Positions 1 through 7,432 of a stretch of 15,100 bases of DNA are shown piece by piece. The stretch is taken from the NCBI GenBank assembly GCA_947037995.1, contig CAMQUV010000008.1, forward strand, positions 1 through 15,100. The letters are read 5' to 3'. The number at the start of each line of letters is the position of its first letter. The first letter of the stretch is position 1. The notes under the pieces were generated by a model. It saw only the letters and a list, made by a program, of their open reading frames with translations, was not told the origin of the DNA and searched no databases. The stretch is from an uncultured Rikenellaceae bacterium (GTDB lineage: Bacteria; Bacteroidota; Bacteroidia; Bacteroidales; Rikenellaceae). The position numbers were made by a program, and so were the translations under genes.

Positions 1-1515
1 GGACGAAAGCAAGTAGCTAGCAAGCACAGGTGTCAGCGTAACAGCCACGACCATAGATGCAAAGAGCGAGACAATAAATGCAACTCCAAGCGGTTGAAGC
101 ATACGTCCTTCCATTCCACTAAGGAAGAAAAGCGGAACGAATGTCACCATTATAATAAGCGTAGCGCTCCAAATAGAGCTACGAATTTCGGCCGAGGCAT
201 CATATATAACTTTAAGCTTAGGTTCTCTCTGTTCATTAGGCAGAGCCTGATTAAGTCTAAGTCTTTTGAATACATTTTCGACATCAATAATAGCATCATC
301 CACAAGCGAGCCAATTGCTATAGCCATTCCCCCGAGGCTCATAGTATTGAGTGTCATTCCCATTAATTGCAGTACAATCATCGAGAAGAACAACGACAAT
401 GGTATAGCCAGCAGCGAAATCAGCGTAATTCTAAGGTTCCCCAGGAAGACCAGTAGTATAACAATAACAAGTATTCCTCCTTCGAGAAGCGCTCGTTGAA
501 TATTATTAATAGAGCTTTGTATAAAATTTTCTTGACGGAATATGTCAGTAGAAACAACAACGTCATTAGGTATCGTTTTCTTAATATCTTCGATAGTTTT
601 ATCGAGCATCTCAGTAAGTTCAATAGTACTAACGGTGGGTTGTTTTGTAATAGAGAGTCTTACGGCCGGCGTAGCTTTGATAGATGCGTCACCAATAATA
701 GGTTGTTTAGACGCCACAACCACTTGTGCAATATCGCCAAGTGTAATAGGTTCCCCAAACGGCGAAGTTTTAACAACTGTTTCGGCCATTTGCTCTACAT
801 TAGTAGTTCGGACCATTGCACGCACAATATATTCATTACCATATTGGTCGAGCACTCCCCCAGGAGCATCAGCATTCATTTCGCTAGTAGCTTCAATCAC
901 TTCGTCGAGCGTAACACCAAGTTGCTGCATAACAGCTGGGTACAATTTAATATGATACTCTTTAATATCGCCCCCGACAACAGTTACCTGAGCCACTCCC
1001 GCAACCGAGAGGAGTCTAGGTCTGAGTGTCCAGTCAGCCATAGTTCTAAGTTGTTCGAGCGATGTTTCGCCCGTGGATTGCAAGCCTATGACCATCACCT
1101 CACCAAGAAGCGAGGATTGCGGCGCCAACACAGGAGTTTCGACACCCGATGGCAGGTCGCCCGAGACAGCCACCAATCGTTCCGTAACGATTTGGCGCGC
1201 TCTATATATATCTTCGCCCCAATCAAATTCTACCGTCACTACCGAGAATCCAGTAGAAGAGACACTTCGCACTCTTCGGACGCCCGTTGCGCCATTAATT
1301 GCCGTTTCGATAGGAAATGTTACAAGTTTCTCAACATCTTCAGGTGGCATTGATTTCGCCTCAGTCATAATCACAACTGTTGGCGAAGTTAAATCAGGAA
1401 ATACATCGACCTCCATATGACTCGCCGTGTATCCTCCCCACAGCATCAGCATAAAGGAGAGCGCGATAACCGCAAAACGGTTATTAAGCGATAGAGATAT
1501 TATTTTATTTAGCAT
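1..1515 (-). CDS. CzcA/CusA-type heavy-metal efflux RND permease, partial (N-terminal 505 codons)
   Basis: This is the inner-membrane pump subunit of a tripartite RND efflux system, which uses the proton gradient to export metal ions through an adaptor and an outer-membrane channel. The frame opens with ATG at 1515 (MLNKIISLSLNNRFAVIALS) and stays open for exactly 505 codons to the left edge, so about half of a protein of roughly 1,000 residues is present. Visible landmarks are the first membrane helix (residues ~12-30), the porter-domain sequence EVDVFPDLTSPTVV just after it, and the helix-4 motif GGMAIAIGSLVDDAIIDVEN with acidic residues D406, D407, D411 and E413. CzcA-type pumps carry their proton-relay carboxylates here. 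The metal-selecting residues of the second porter half lie outside the window, so specificity cannot be read. It starts 51 bases after the adaptor gene, which supports a two-gene pump unit. The heavy-metal RND family is certain; CzcA versus CusA is not. Confidence 0.93.
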   Translation of the reverse strand, partial: MLNKIISLSLNNRFAVIALSFMLMLWGGYTASHMEVDVFPDLTSPTVVIMTEAKSMPPEDVEKLVTFPIETAINGATGVRRVRSVSSTGFSVVTVEFDWGEDIYRARQIVTERLVAVSGDLPSGVETPVLAPQSSLLGEVMVIGLQSTGETSLEQLRTMADWTLRPRLLSVAGVAQVTVVGGDIKEYHIKLYPAVMQQLGVTLDEVIEATSEMNADAPGGVLDQYGNEYIVRAMVRTTNVEQMAETVVKTSPFGEPITLGDIAQVVVASKQPIIGDASIKATPAVRLSITKQPTVSTIELTEMLDKTIEDIKKTIPNDVVVSTDIFRQENFIQSSINNIQRALLEGGILVIVILLVFLGNLRITLISLLAIPLSLFFSMIVLQLMGMTLNTMSLGGMAIAIGSLVDDAIIDVENVFKRLRLNQALPNEQREPKLKVIYDASAEIRSSIWSATLIIMVTFVPLFFLSGMEGRMLQPLGVAFIVSLFASMVVAVTLTPVLASYLLSS

Positions 1516-1566
1516 ATTATTAGCGTTGTTTTGTTATTCTTATTATATGAAAGTTTACTCGTTAGC

Positions 1567-2808
1567 TTAGTGTGCGTGTCCGTGCGGTATGGCGGATGAG
1601 GCCCCTGCGAGCCTTACAAAATAGGCCCCTTTAGTAACAATAACATCGCCAGCTTTTACGCCCGAAAGTATCTGCACTTGTTTGCCATTACTGTCACCCA
1701 GTTTAACCAACGTTTTTTCGTAACTTTCCTTACACACTTTTTTATAAACATAAAACGCCCCTTGTTCCTCAGTAAGAGCCGTAACAGGCAGCGAGATAAC
1801 CTTCTCTTGAGGTTGTAGCGTCAAGAAGACTTCGAGCGCCGTGCCCGTCGCGATATTCTCTACGTTACCAACAACGAATCTCACGGGGATAGTATATCCA
1901 CCCTCTGTAATAGCATTAGCTTTGGAAATTAGTTTCCCGCCAAGCTCTTTGACCGAATAAGTTTTGCCGTTATATGGCGTTACAAAATTAGCAGAATTAA
2001 TTTGCGGCAAGATATCGAAATAGTTAGCCGGCACATCCGCTCTGACAACGATTTTGCGCGATGAGGTAATAGTAACCAACGGCGCTCCCTCGCTAACAAA
2101 CCCACCTTTTTTGACATCAATTTGTGTAATATATCCTGTGATAGGTGCTTTGACGCGTTTAGCGCCCGAAAAACTAACGAAATTTTGCTCCGCTTTAATA
2201 ACATTAATCCTAGCCGCATCAAGCTGCGCAGGGGTAACGATAAGATTTTTGGCAGCTTCGAAGATTCTTCCGAACTCCTCCTTGGCCGCTATATATTCCA
2301 CTTCGGCAAGTTTAATTTTGTCGTTAAGGTTATTGCTCACCATTTTGTCACCTTTAAGTATAAAAAGGGTTGTTCCGGCGTTTACTTTAGTACCAGCTGT
2401 CATATTGAGCACCGCAAAATCAACAACTGCTCCAACAGGTGCAACAACAGCTATATCCTCAGAAGAGGCAGGCTCTACCACTCCACTAACTTTAATTGCT
2501 CCCTCGAAAGGCACCGCATCAATAGTCTGAAACGTCACCCCAAGCTCATCGGCTTGGCACTGCGAAAGTGTAATTGCACCGTCGTGTGCGTGTTCCTCTT
2601 CGGCCTTAGGCGCAGCTTCAGCCTTAGGTGTCGTTTCAGCTGCGTGGTCGTGATTCTCGTGATTTTCACCCTCGTGCTCCGCGTGGTCGTGCCCCTCAGC
2701 GTGTTGGTGTTGTTCGCCGTGGTCGTGGTCTTTATGCGTATCTGTTTTCGTTGACGTGCCGCAGGCCGAAAGCGCTATTGCGATAGCCAATAAGGTAATT
2801 CTTCTCAT
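1567..2808 (-). CDS. RND efflux periplasmic adaptor lipoprotein with histidine-rich N-terminus (CusB/CzcB-like)
   Basis: This is the membrane-fusion protein that links the RND pump to an outer-membrane channel; 413 residues. The N-terminus is a lipoprotein signal with lipobox LSAC, giving C16 as the lipidated residue, so the protein should be anchored in the periplasm. Residues 25-75 form a charged linker with 13 histidines, mostly in DH, EH or QH pairs, and the C-terminus ends HGHAH. Such stretches bind divalent metals. A split barrel-sandwich (lipoyl-like) domain follows, with halves at about residues 120-150 and 210-245, separated by an alpha-helical hairpin (~155-205). A beta-barrel and a membrane-proximal domain complete the usual adaptor order. 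It lies 30 bases after cmk and 51 bases before the pump gene, in the same direction. Zn, Co, Ni or Cu are all possible substrates. No TolC-like gene is in the window; it may lie beyond the left edge. Confidence 0.93.
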   Translation of the reverse strand: MRRITLLAIAIALSACGTSTKTDTHKDHDHGEQHQHAEGHDHAEHEGENHENHDHAAETTPKAEAAPKAEEEHAHDGAITLSQCQADELGVTFQTIDAVPFEGAIKVSGVVEPASSEDIAVVAPVGAVVDFAVLNMTAGTKVNAGTTLFILKGDKMVSNNLNDKIKLAEVEYIAAKEEFGRIFEAAKNLIVTPAQLDAARINVIKAEQNFVSFSGAKRVKAPITGYITQIDVKKGGFVSEGAPLVTITSSRKIVVRADVPANYFDILPQINSANFVTPYNGKTYSVKELGGKLISKANAITEGGYTIPVRFVVGNVENIATGTALEVFLTLQPQEKVISLPVTALTEEQGAFYVYKKVCKESYEKTLVKLGDSNGKQVQILSGVKAGDVIVTKGAYFVRLAGASSAIPHGHAH

Positions 2809-2838
2809 CTGTTCGTATTTATTTTTCGTTATTATTAT

Positions 2839-3513
2839 TTACTCTGTTTTATCAATTATAAGTCTGTCGACCCACTGCATTTGCTCCTCGACAGTCATCG
2901 CGCTATTATCAAGCACTATCGCGTCATCCGCTTTTCTCAATGGGCTTTGTTCCCTATTCTCATCAGCGAAATCTCTCTGTTGTATATTAGTTTTGATATG
3001 TTCCATCTGCACACTTTCACCTTTTTGGGTCAGCTCATCGAACCTCCTCTGCGCTCTCACCTCGACCGATGCAGTCATAAAAATTTTGAGCTCCGCGCTG
3101 GGGAACACCGTAGTCCCAATATCACGTCCATCCATTACAATCCCTTTATCCTGTCCCATTTGCTGTTGCAGCGCGACAAGTTTTTCACGCACCTCAGCAA
3201 TGGCGCTAACCGCGCTAACATTATCACTCACGTGCATCAAGCGAATTTCGCTATCAACATTTTTACCATTAAGATAAATCTCACTTCTTTCGAGTTGTTC
3301 ATTAAACTTAAAATTAATGACCACTTTATCGAGGTTCGCAACAATTTCTTGTGCGTTATCTATCAGATTATTTTCAATTGCCCAGAGCGTAACAGCACGA
3401 TACATCGCTCCGGTATCAATAAAAGTATAGCACATTTTCTTTGCAATTTCCTTTGCAAAGGTGCTTTTCCCACAGGATGAGTGTCCGTCTATGGCGATTA
3501 TTATTTTTTTCAT
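2839..3513 (-). CDS. cmk: (d)CMP kinase (cytidylate kinase)
   Basis: Cytidylate kinase phosphorylates CMP and dCMP with ATP to give CDP and dCDP, a cytoplasmic step in pyrimidine nucleotide salvage and turnover. The ATP-binding P-loop GHSSCGKS lies near the N-terminus, followed by DTGAMYRAVT, the nucleotide-binding segment typical of Cmk. The motif MDGRDIGTTVFP sits in the middle and QRDFADENREQSPLRKADDA forms the lid/CMP region near the C-terminus. The length (224 residues) matches the bacterial family. I chose ATG at 3513 because the longer frame begins with TTG at 3519 and the family begins MKKIIIAIDG; the TTG would add only two residues. It follows the LysE-family gene closely and is followed 30 bases later by the efflux adaptor. 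Cmk is housekeeping, so its place in front of a metal pump probably reflects co-transcription and not shared function. Confidence 0.95.
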   Translation of the reverse strand: MKKIIIAIDGHSSCGKSTFAKEIAKKMCYTFIDTGAMYRAVTLWAIENNLIDNAQEIVANLDKVVINFKFNEQLERSEIYLNGKNVDSEIRLMHVSDNVSAVSAIAEVREKLVALQQQMGQDKGIVMDGRDIGTTVFPSAELKIFMTASVEVRAQRRFDELTQKGESVQMEHIKTNIQQRDFADENREQSPLRKADDAIVLDNSAMTVEEQMQWVDRLIIDKTE

Positions 3514-3534
3514 AATCAATATTTGTATTATATT

Positions 3535-4194
3535 TTAGAGTGAAATACTTGGGTGCAGCGAGAGAACGACTTTAATAACCGCCCACATACCGAGCAGCAT
3601 AATGAATCCTCCGGATATTTTATTGAGCCACCACAGTCCTTTGTAGGAGAATTTTTTGCGTAGTTTATCGACTAGCAGTGTGAGCACGAACCACCAAAAA
3701 GCGGCTCCGATAAGGACACCCGAGAGTAGCGCCACGCTATATCCGACCGTAGTACTATCGCTAGAGCCCACTCCCATCGCAGCGAAGACCCACACAAACA
3801 CGCCGAAGTAGGCAGGGTTAGGCAGGGTTAGAATTAGTACAGAGAAGAAATTTCCGACATAACTCATTTCGGATGCATTTCGTTGTGATTTTTTGGATGG
3901 GTGGTGCACTTTTTTAAGAAAGATGCTCATACCAAACACAATAATAATGAGGCCTCCGATTACATTGACCCAAAAGTCATATTCGGCGATAAATGAGTTG
4001 ATATATCTGAGTGCATAGAGTGCAAGCAGGGCAAAAAAGGTATCAGCTGTGGCTGCCCCGAGTCCCGAAAGAAAGCCACTGAGCCTGTTATTAGCAAGTG
4101 TTCTCTGGATACACAAAATCCCAATTGGCCCGAGCGGCACGGATGCCATAAGCCCTGCGGCGATTCCTAAAAAAAGAGTAATAATTAAATCCAT
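3535..4194 (-). CDS. LysE/RhtB-family amino-acid exporter-like membrane protein
   Basis: A 219-residue integral membrane protein of the LysE superfamily, whose characterised members export amino acids such as lysine, threonine or homoserine. The N-terminus shows the family signature SVPLGPIGILCIQRTLANNR directly after the first membrane segment, then SGLGAATADTFFALLAL in the second. About six hydrophobic helices can be seen, at residues ~5-25, 38-65, 72-93, 112-137, 146-170 and 190-212. A basic cytoplasmic loop (FLKKVHHPSKKSQR) sits between helices 3 and 4. The LTLPNPAYF stretch at the start of helix 4 corresponds to the conserved NP-containing motif of the family. It is the first gene of the row that includes cmk and the RND efflux genes and has a promoter-like site about 70 bases upstream. 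The substrate cannot be predicted. A short tandem duplication (3811-3830) lies in its coding sequence without breaking the frame. Confidence 0.87.
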   Translation of the reverse strand: MDLIITLFLGIAAGLMASVPLGPIGILCIQRTLANNRLSGFLSGLGAATADTFFALLALYALRYINSFIAEYDFWVNVIGGLIIIVFGMSIFLKKVHHPSKKSQRNASEMSYVGNFFSVLILTLPNPAYFGVFVWVFAAMGVGSSDSTTVGYSVALLSGVLIGAAFWWFVLTLLVDKLRKKFSYKGLWWLNKISGGFIMLLGMWAVIKVVLSLHPSISL

Positions 4195-4551
4195 AGATAA
4201 ATACTAGTGTGGGTATAAAAGTTAATTCGTCTTACCATTGCGCAAAAATGGTTATAATATGCTAGGCAAAGATAGTCAAAAAAAATAACTTATAATGCAA
4301 TATGTTCGGGGGTTTTAATCTATTTTATAAGAGTATTTGATTGATTGACCAAACTACATCGAAATAAGATTTGAAAATCAATACATTTAGTTTTGTGCGC
4401 GAAAGTTTTAGACATCCTCTCGAAATCGCAAAAATGAACTCTACGAACCCTCTCCATACAATAATTCTAACACATTATTATGCAAGCAAAAAATCCACAT
4501 AAAGACTGTATCTACCTGATTATTAGGTTAACAAAGCGAGCATAGTACTCT
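4195..4551. other. Intergenic region between the arginine deiminase-like gene and the lysE-like gene
   Basis: About 357 A+T-rich bases without a convincing gene on either strand. The left third carries the promoter-like site for the lysE-like gene and a 7-bp inverted repeat around it, both listed separately. From 4332 to 4551 I find no tRNA, no good intrinsic terminator for the upstream gene and no conserved RNA motif. A weak hairpin at 4513-4527 (ACCT/AGGT ends) lacks a following T run in the transcribed direction. The stretch may be the 3' untranslated part of the arginine deiminase-like transcript together with plain spacer. Confidence 0.7.
4267..4301 (-). promoter_or_regulatory. Bacteroidota-type promoter upstream of the lysE-cmk-efflux genes
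   Basis: On the minus strand the -7 element TATCTTTG (4274-4267) matches the Bacteroidota consensus TAnnTTTG perfectly. The best -33 candidate is ATTG (4301-4298), 23 bases upstream, slightly longer than the usual 19-21. A T-rich run lies between them. Transcription would begin near 4260, giving a leader of about 65 bases before the ATG at 4194. No competing site was found closer to the gene. Confidence 0.5.
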
Positions 4552-5820
4552 CTATTTGCGGTAAATTACCTGCGTCATACAGTGGGCTGCGCCATACCCC
4601 TTCGTTAAATTGTGGAGCGGCAGCCACGTAACTTTAACCGAATTTTCTTTGAGTTTGAGTTTAAATTCATCCGACTGTCCCGCCACAGCCATAATTGTAC
4701 GTGGCGCAATCGTAAGGAAATTATTTGCTAAGCGAGATTTGTCTTCCGGTGATACCGAAATTATAGTCATACCCATATCGCGCAATAGCTTAATGAAACT
4801 TATGTCAGCCTCAATTTTCACGTATCTCCCATTGCGCCTGTTATATAGGTCGGCACTAATATATTTTTCATCTCCTTTTTCTGCCAACATTCGTTCCTCG
4901 GCAAGGGTAACAAGGTCTTTATCGATAATATTAAAATAGGTATCGAGATGCATTTCTGCTTGGAAATATCTTACGTCTTTTACCACTACAACCATTTCTG
5001 TTCCAAACACATCTTTCTCCAACATTTGACCAATAGCCTCCCCCGTAGTGCGCATTCCACAGCCAATAAAAGAACAGTTATCAGCAAGTAAGAAATCGCC
5101 ACCCTCTACAAATGCCTTCTCACCTTTCACCTCTAATATTGGTGTTATACCAATTTTGTTGTAGCAAAATTTAATGATTTCACTTTCACTGCGGCGCTGA
5201 GGCGAATTGAGTTTACAAATAATCACACCCCTGGGAGTGGTTATAATTTGGTCTCTTGTGTAAAACAGATTCATCAAAGGATTGTAAGTATAGCTTGCCG
5301 CCACACCCGTATTATGCTCAGTTTCGGTGAGCAGCACGGTGGGTTGTAACAGTATAATATCCACAAGCTCTTCGGCTGTCAATGCTGCAACACACTCTTT
5401 CTTGTAATCATTCTGCTTCATTTGTTTCTCGCAAGAGAGCTTACTTACATCATATTTCAACACGCTAAAAGCAAATTCGCGCAAAGATTTAGTCTCCGCA
5501 CTTTCAATCGTTTCACCGTGCTCATCGATGCAACCCGCCATTAGAACATCTCGTACTAAAAGTGTTTTAATGCCATTTTTATTCAATTCCTTGACATAGT
5601 TTTGGTGTTCTATTTTCGACTTTTTCAAGTTGAAATACTTTTCGAAAAGAGCCGCCTGAGGATGTAGCATACCTAGATTTAATTCGCTACCAGGCTCGTG
5701 TAAAAGGATAGTGTGAGCAGCTGTGTACTCAGAGTCTTGAAAGTGTTTACTGCCACTTGCAAAGCAAAATACAGATGCTATTACAAGAAAAATAGCAGCA
5801 AGAATGATGTTTTTTTTCAT
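4552..5820 (-). CDS. Arginine deiminase-family protein with N-terminal signal peptide (predicted exported)
   Basis: Arginine deiminase hydrolyses L-arginine to citrulline and ammonia. This 422-residue protein keeps the family landmarks in order: ILLHEPGSELNLG (38-50), YTRD with D190, the QRRSE arginine pair (208-212), FVEGGDFL with E239, the MHLDT pair H291/D293, and GYGAAHCMT with the nucleophile C414 near the C-terminus. The catalytic Asp, Glu, His, Asp and Cys residues therefore all appear present. Canonical ArcA is cytoplasmic and about 400-420 residues, but here residues 1-22 read as a signal peptide: basic MKKN, a hydrophobic core, and a possible cleavage site near CFA-S. The cysteine at 19 does not fit a lipobox. 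No ornithine carbamoyltransferase, carbamate kinase or antiporter gene is adjacent, so it does not sit in an arc operon. It stands alone between two intergenic gaps. Agmatine or peptidyl-arginine as substrate is less likely from the motifs but not excluded. Confidence 0.85.
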   Translation of the reverse strand: MKKNIILAAIFLVIASVFCFASGSKHFQDSEYTAAHTILLHEPGSELNLGMLHPQAALFEKYFNLKKSKIEHQNYVKELNKNGIKTLLVRDVLMAGCIDEHGETIESAETKSLREFAFSVLKYDVSKLSCEKQMKQNDYKKECVAALTAEELVDIILLQPTVLLTETEHNTGVAASYTYNPLMNLFYTRDQIITTPRGVIICKLNSPQRRSESEIIKFCYNKIGITPILEVKGEKAFVEGGDFLLADNCSFIGCGMRTTGEAIGQMLEKDVFGTEMVVVVKDVRYFQAEMHLDTYFNIIDKDLVTLAEERMLAEKGDEKYISADLYNRRNGRYVKIEADISFIKLLRDMGMTIISVSPEDKSRLANNFLTIAPRTIMAVAGQSDEFKLKLKENSVKVTWLPLHNLTKGYGAAHCMTQVIYRK

Positions 5821-5897
5821 AAAATTATTTTATTTAATTATACATCCCAAACTAAAGTTCTTAACTTCAGCTTTTACGGTTCATTCTGCAATTTAAT

Positions 5898-5929
5898 CAA
5901 ATTTTATTTAATTCTAACTACTGTACAAA
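5898..5929 (-). promoter_or_regulatory. Weak promoter candidate for the arginine deiminase-like gene
   Basis: On the minus strand a TTTG at 5929-5926 is followed after 20 bases by AAAATTTG (5905-5898), one mismatch from TAnnTTTG. The spacing is right for the Bacteroidota housekeeping sigma factor. It would give a leader of roughly 70 bases. With one mismatch in an A+T-rich region this could be chance. Confidence 0.3.
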
Positions 5930-6051
5930 ATAATATTAATCTAAATTGTATTATCGCCCACGCTAACACAACAGTTAAGTCATTCCCAAATCTCATTTCC
6001 ATATCAACTGCACGCAAGCACTTTTCAGACCTCCCCTCCCAACACACGCAC

Positions 6052-6085
6052 AATAAAAACACCCCTCTCTCGAATCCGAAAGGGG
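6052..6085 (-). terminator. Intrinsic terminator after the mrp-kbl-cysteate synthase unit
   Basis: On the minus strand CCCCTTTC (6085-6078) pairs with GAGAGGGG (6069-6062) to give an 8-bp stem with one G-U pair and an 8-base loop. It is followed directly by TGTTTTTATT. It lies about 50 bases after the stop codon of the cysteate synthase gene, the expected place for a Rho-independent terminator. Confidence 0.82.
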
Positions 6086-6134
6086 GGCGCAATAAATATA
6101 TCTGTCGACCAATTAAACGGCCGAAGCTGCAATA

Positions 6135-7415
6135 CTAAAACAGTTGTTCAACCGCCTTAAGCACTGAATCTTCGCAAGGGTCTACGTCAAAAACGACGGT
6201 CGGTTTAAGATAAAAAATCTTGTCTCCCAACTCTTTTCTCAGTCTTCCCTCGCCTCCTCCAGTGATGTTCAACATAATGCAATCATCCGAATTTACTCTT
6301 CCCGCGTTTACCGCATCAATAAGTGATGCCACCGCAACAGCAGCTGCCGGGTGTATGTCAATGCCCTCAAGTTTTTGGTATATAGCAGCGGCTTCGCGTG
6401 CTTTTTCGTTATCAACGATAACAACATCACCATCACAATCGACCAGCGCATCATAAAGACCGCCGATTATAGCATAAGGTGGTTTTCTATTTGAAAGCAC
6501 TTTAGCATCAATAATTTCCACGTGTCTGCGCGCCTCGTTGTCTTCATACGGAAGCATCTCGCGCGAGTTCGCTTTCCACGCATCGTACATAGGCACAAAT
6601 GGGTGGTTTTGCGAAACAATCAGTTTCATTTTATTGTCTCCAAACCTTCCGTCTTCAATAAATCTCAGGTTCGCCTCCCAAGCCGCAATAGCCCCGGTAC
6701 CACTCCCAACTGCTTGGAAGTAATAGTCTGGAATTTGCCCAATTGTAGTTACAGCCGAGAGTGTCGTTGTAGCCATACCATCACGTCGTGCCACATTTTT
6801 GGCTCCTCCCTCAGCATAGAATTTAGGCGATTTGACCGCTATATTTCCAAGATGAATAGCATCGAAATAGTCCGAGCCAGTACGCGAAGCAATTAGTTTC
6901 ACACAAGGATTTAGCTCCTTCTCGAACCACAGCGCGTCGAGGTTATCTTCGGGAACTGAGAGTAATAGTTTTATATTATTTTCCGAACAGACTTTTGCAA
7001 ACGCACGTGCAGTATTACCAGCCGATGCGACCACGAGTACCCTATCTTCATTCGCCGAGATTCTCCCACCAACAGTATAGCTTTCGGTCTCTTTAAACGA
7101 GCAGGTAGACATATTTGCACCGATTTCGGGGTAGTAACCATTAAAGGTAATCCACAAGTTGGTGAGTCCTAGCTTTTCAGCTAGCCCTTTACTTTTGTAA
7201 GTTACCGGTGCAGCCGAACCTTTCAGCGTACGGCTAATAGGCATCCAATCCGCAAATTTATATATGCCTTCCGTAGGGTCGCCCAGGGTAAGTTGTTTTT
7301 TGTCATATATAGCTCTCACAAGTGAGTGCCCTTCATACTGTGGGTCGTCTAGGACCCAGCCCGTATCATCAAATTCACGCCCCGTAGCAATTGTTTTTAA
7401 ATGGTATTTTGTCAT
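6135..7415 (-). CDS. Cysteate synthase (PLP-dependent, threonine synthase-like)
   Basis: Cysteate synthase converts O-phospho-L-serine and sulfite to L-cysteate and phosphate. It was described in methanogens for coenzyme M synthesis and is related to threonine synthase. This 426-residue protein agrees with my memory of the methanogen enzyme over its whole length: PVTYKSKGLAEKLGL (70-84), TCSFKE with K108 as the likely PLP lysine, SAGNTARAFA (131-140), GGAKNVARRDGM (203-214), FQAVGSGTGAIAAWEA (233-248) with the glycine-rich PLP-phosphate loop, EDGRFG (254-259) and PFVPMYDAW (272-280). These long identities favour cysteate synthase over threonine synthase. Bacteroidota do not make coenzyme M; there cysteate feeds sulfonolipid (capnine) synthesis. 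The gene starts 17 bases after the alpha-oxoamine synthase gene ends and is followed by a terminator, so it is the last gene of the unit. A threonine synthase role is the main alternative. Confidence 0.87.
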   Translation of the reverse strand: MTKYHLKTIATGREFDDTGWVLDDPQYEGHSLVRAIYDKKQLTLGDPTEGIYKFADWMPISRTLKGSAAPVTYKSKGLAEKLGLTNLWITFNGYYPEIGANMSTCSFKETESYTVGGRISANEDRVLVVASAGNTARAFAKVCSENNIKLLLSVPEDNLDALWFEKELNPCVKLIASRTGSDYFDAIHLGNIAVKSPKFYAEGGAKNVARRDGMATTTLSAVTTIGQIPDYYFQAVGSGTGAIAAWEANLRFIEDGRFGDNKMKLIVSQNHPFVPMYDAWKANSREMLPYEDNEARRHVEIIDAKVLSNRKPPYAIIGGLYDALVDCDGDVVIVDNEKAREAAAIYQKLEGIDIHPAAAVAVASLIDAVNAGRVNSDDCIMLNITGGGEGRLRKELGDKIFYLKPTVVFDVDPCEDSVLKAVEQLF

Positions 7416-7432
7416 TATTTTCTTTTCCTTAT

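Larger units (their letters stand above)
5821..6134. other. Intergenic region between cysteate synthase and the arginine deiminase-like gene
   Basis: About 314 bases with no convincing gene. The right part holds the terminator of the cysteate synthase transcript (6052-6085). The left part holds a weak promoter candidate for the arginine deiminase-like gene (5898-5929). Short open frames on both strands have no recognisable protein features. I see no tRNA or riboswitch. Confidence 0.7.

Noticed and set aside
496..1353. A 285-codon plus-strand open frame
   Set aside because: It is antisense to the RND pump gene, whose translation shows clear family motifs; the plus-strand frame has no recognisable domain and an odd composition rich in R, S, H and N. 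The same holds for the other long plus-strand frames, such as 13677-14384 opposite rpsC and 2122-2754 opposite the adaptor.
3514..3519. TTG start for cmk two codons upstream of the ATG
   Set aside because: The ATG at 3513 gives the family-typical N-terminus MKKIIIAIDG, and nothing supports use of the TTG.
3811..3830. Perfect tandem duplication of 10 bases (GGCAGGGTTA twice)
   Set aside because: It lies within the lysE-like gene and encodes part of the conserved LTLPNPAYF motif in frame; a recent 10-base insertion would have shifted the frame. It is probably a coincidence of codon choice.
4513..4527. Hairpin ACCT/AGGT downstream of the arginine deiminase-like gene as a terminator
   Set aside because: The stem is only about six pairs with a wobble, it is A+T-rich, and no T run follows directly.
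6067..6080. A tRNA T-loop-like sequence (GGATTCGA on the minus strand)
   Set aside because: It is the loop of the terminator hairpin; no acceptor, D or anticodon stems can be drawn around it.
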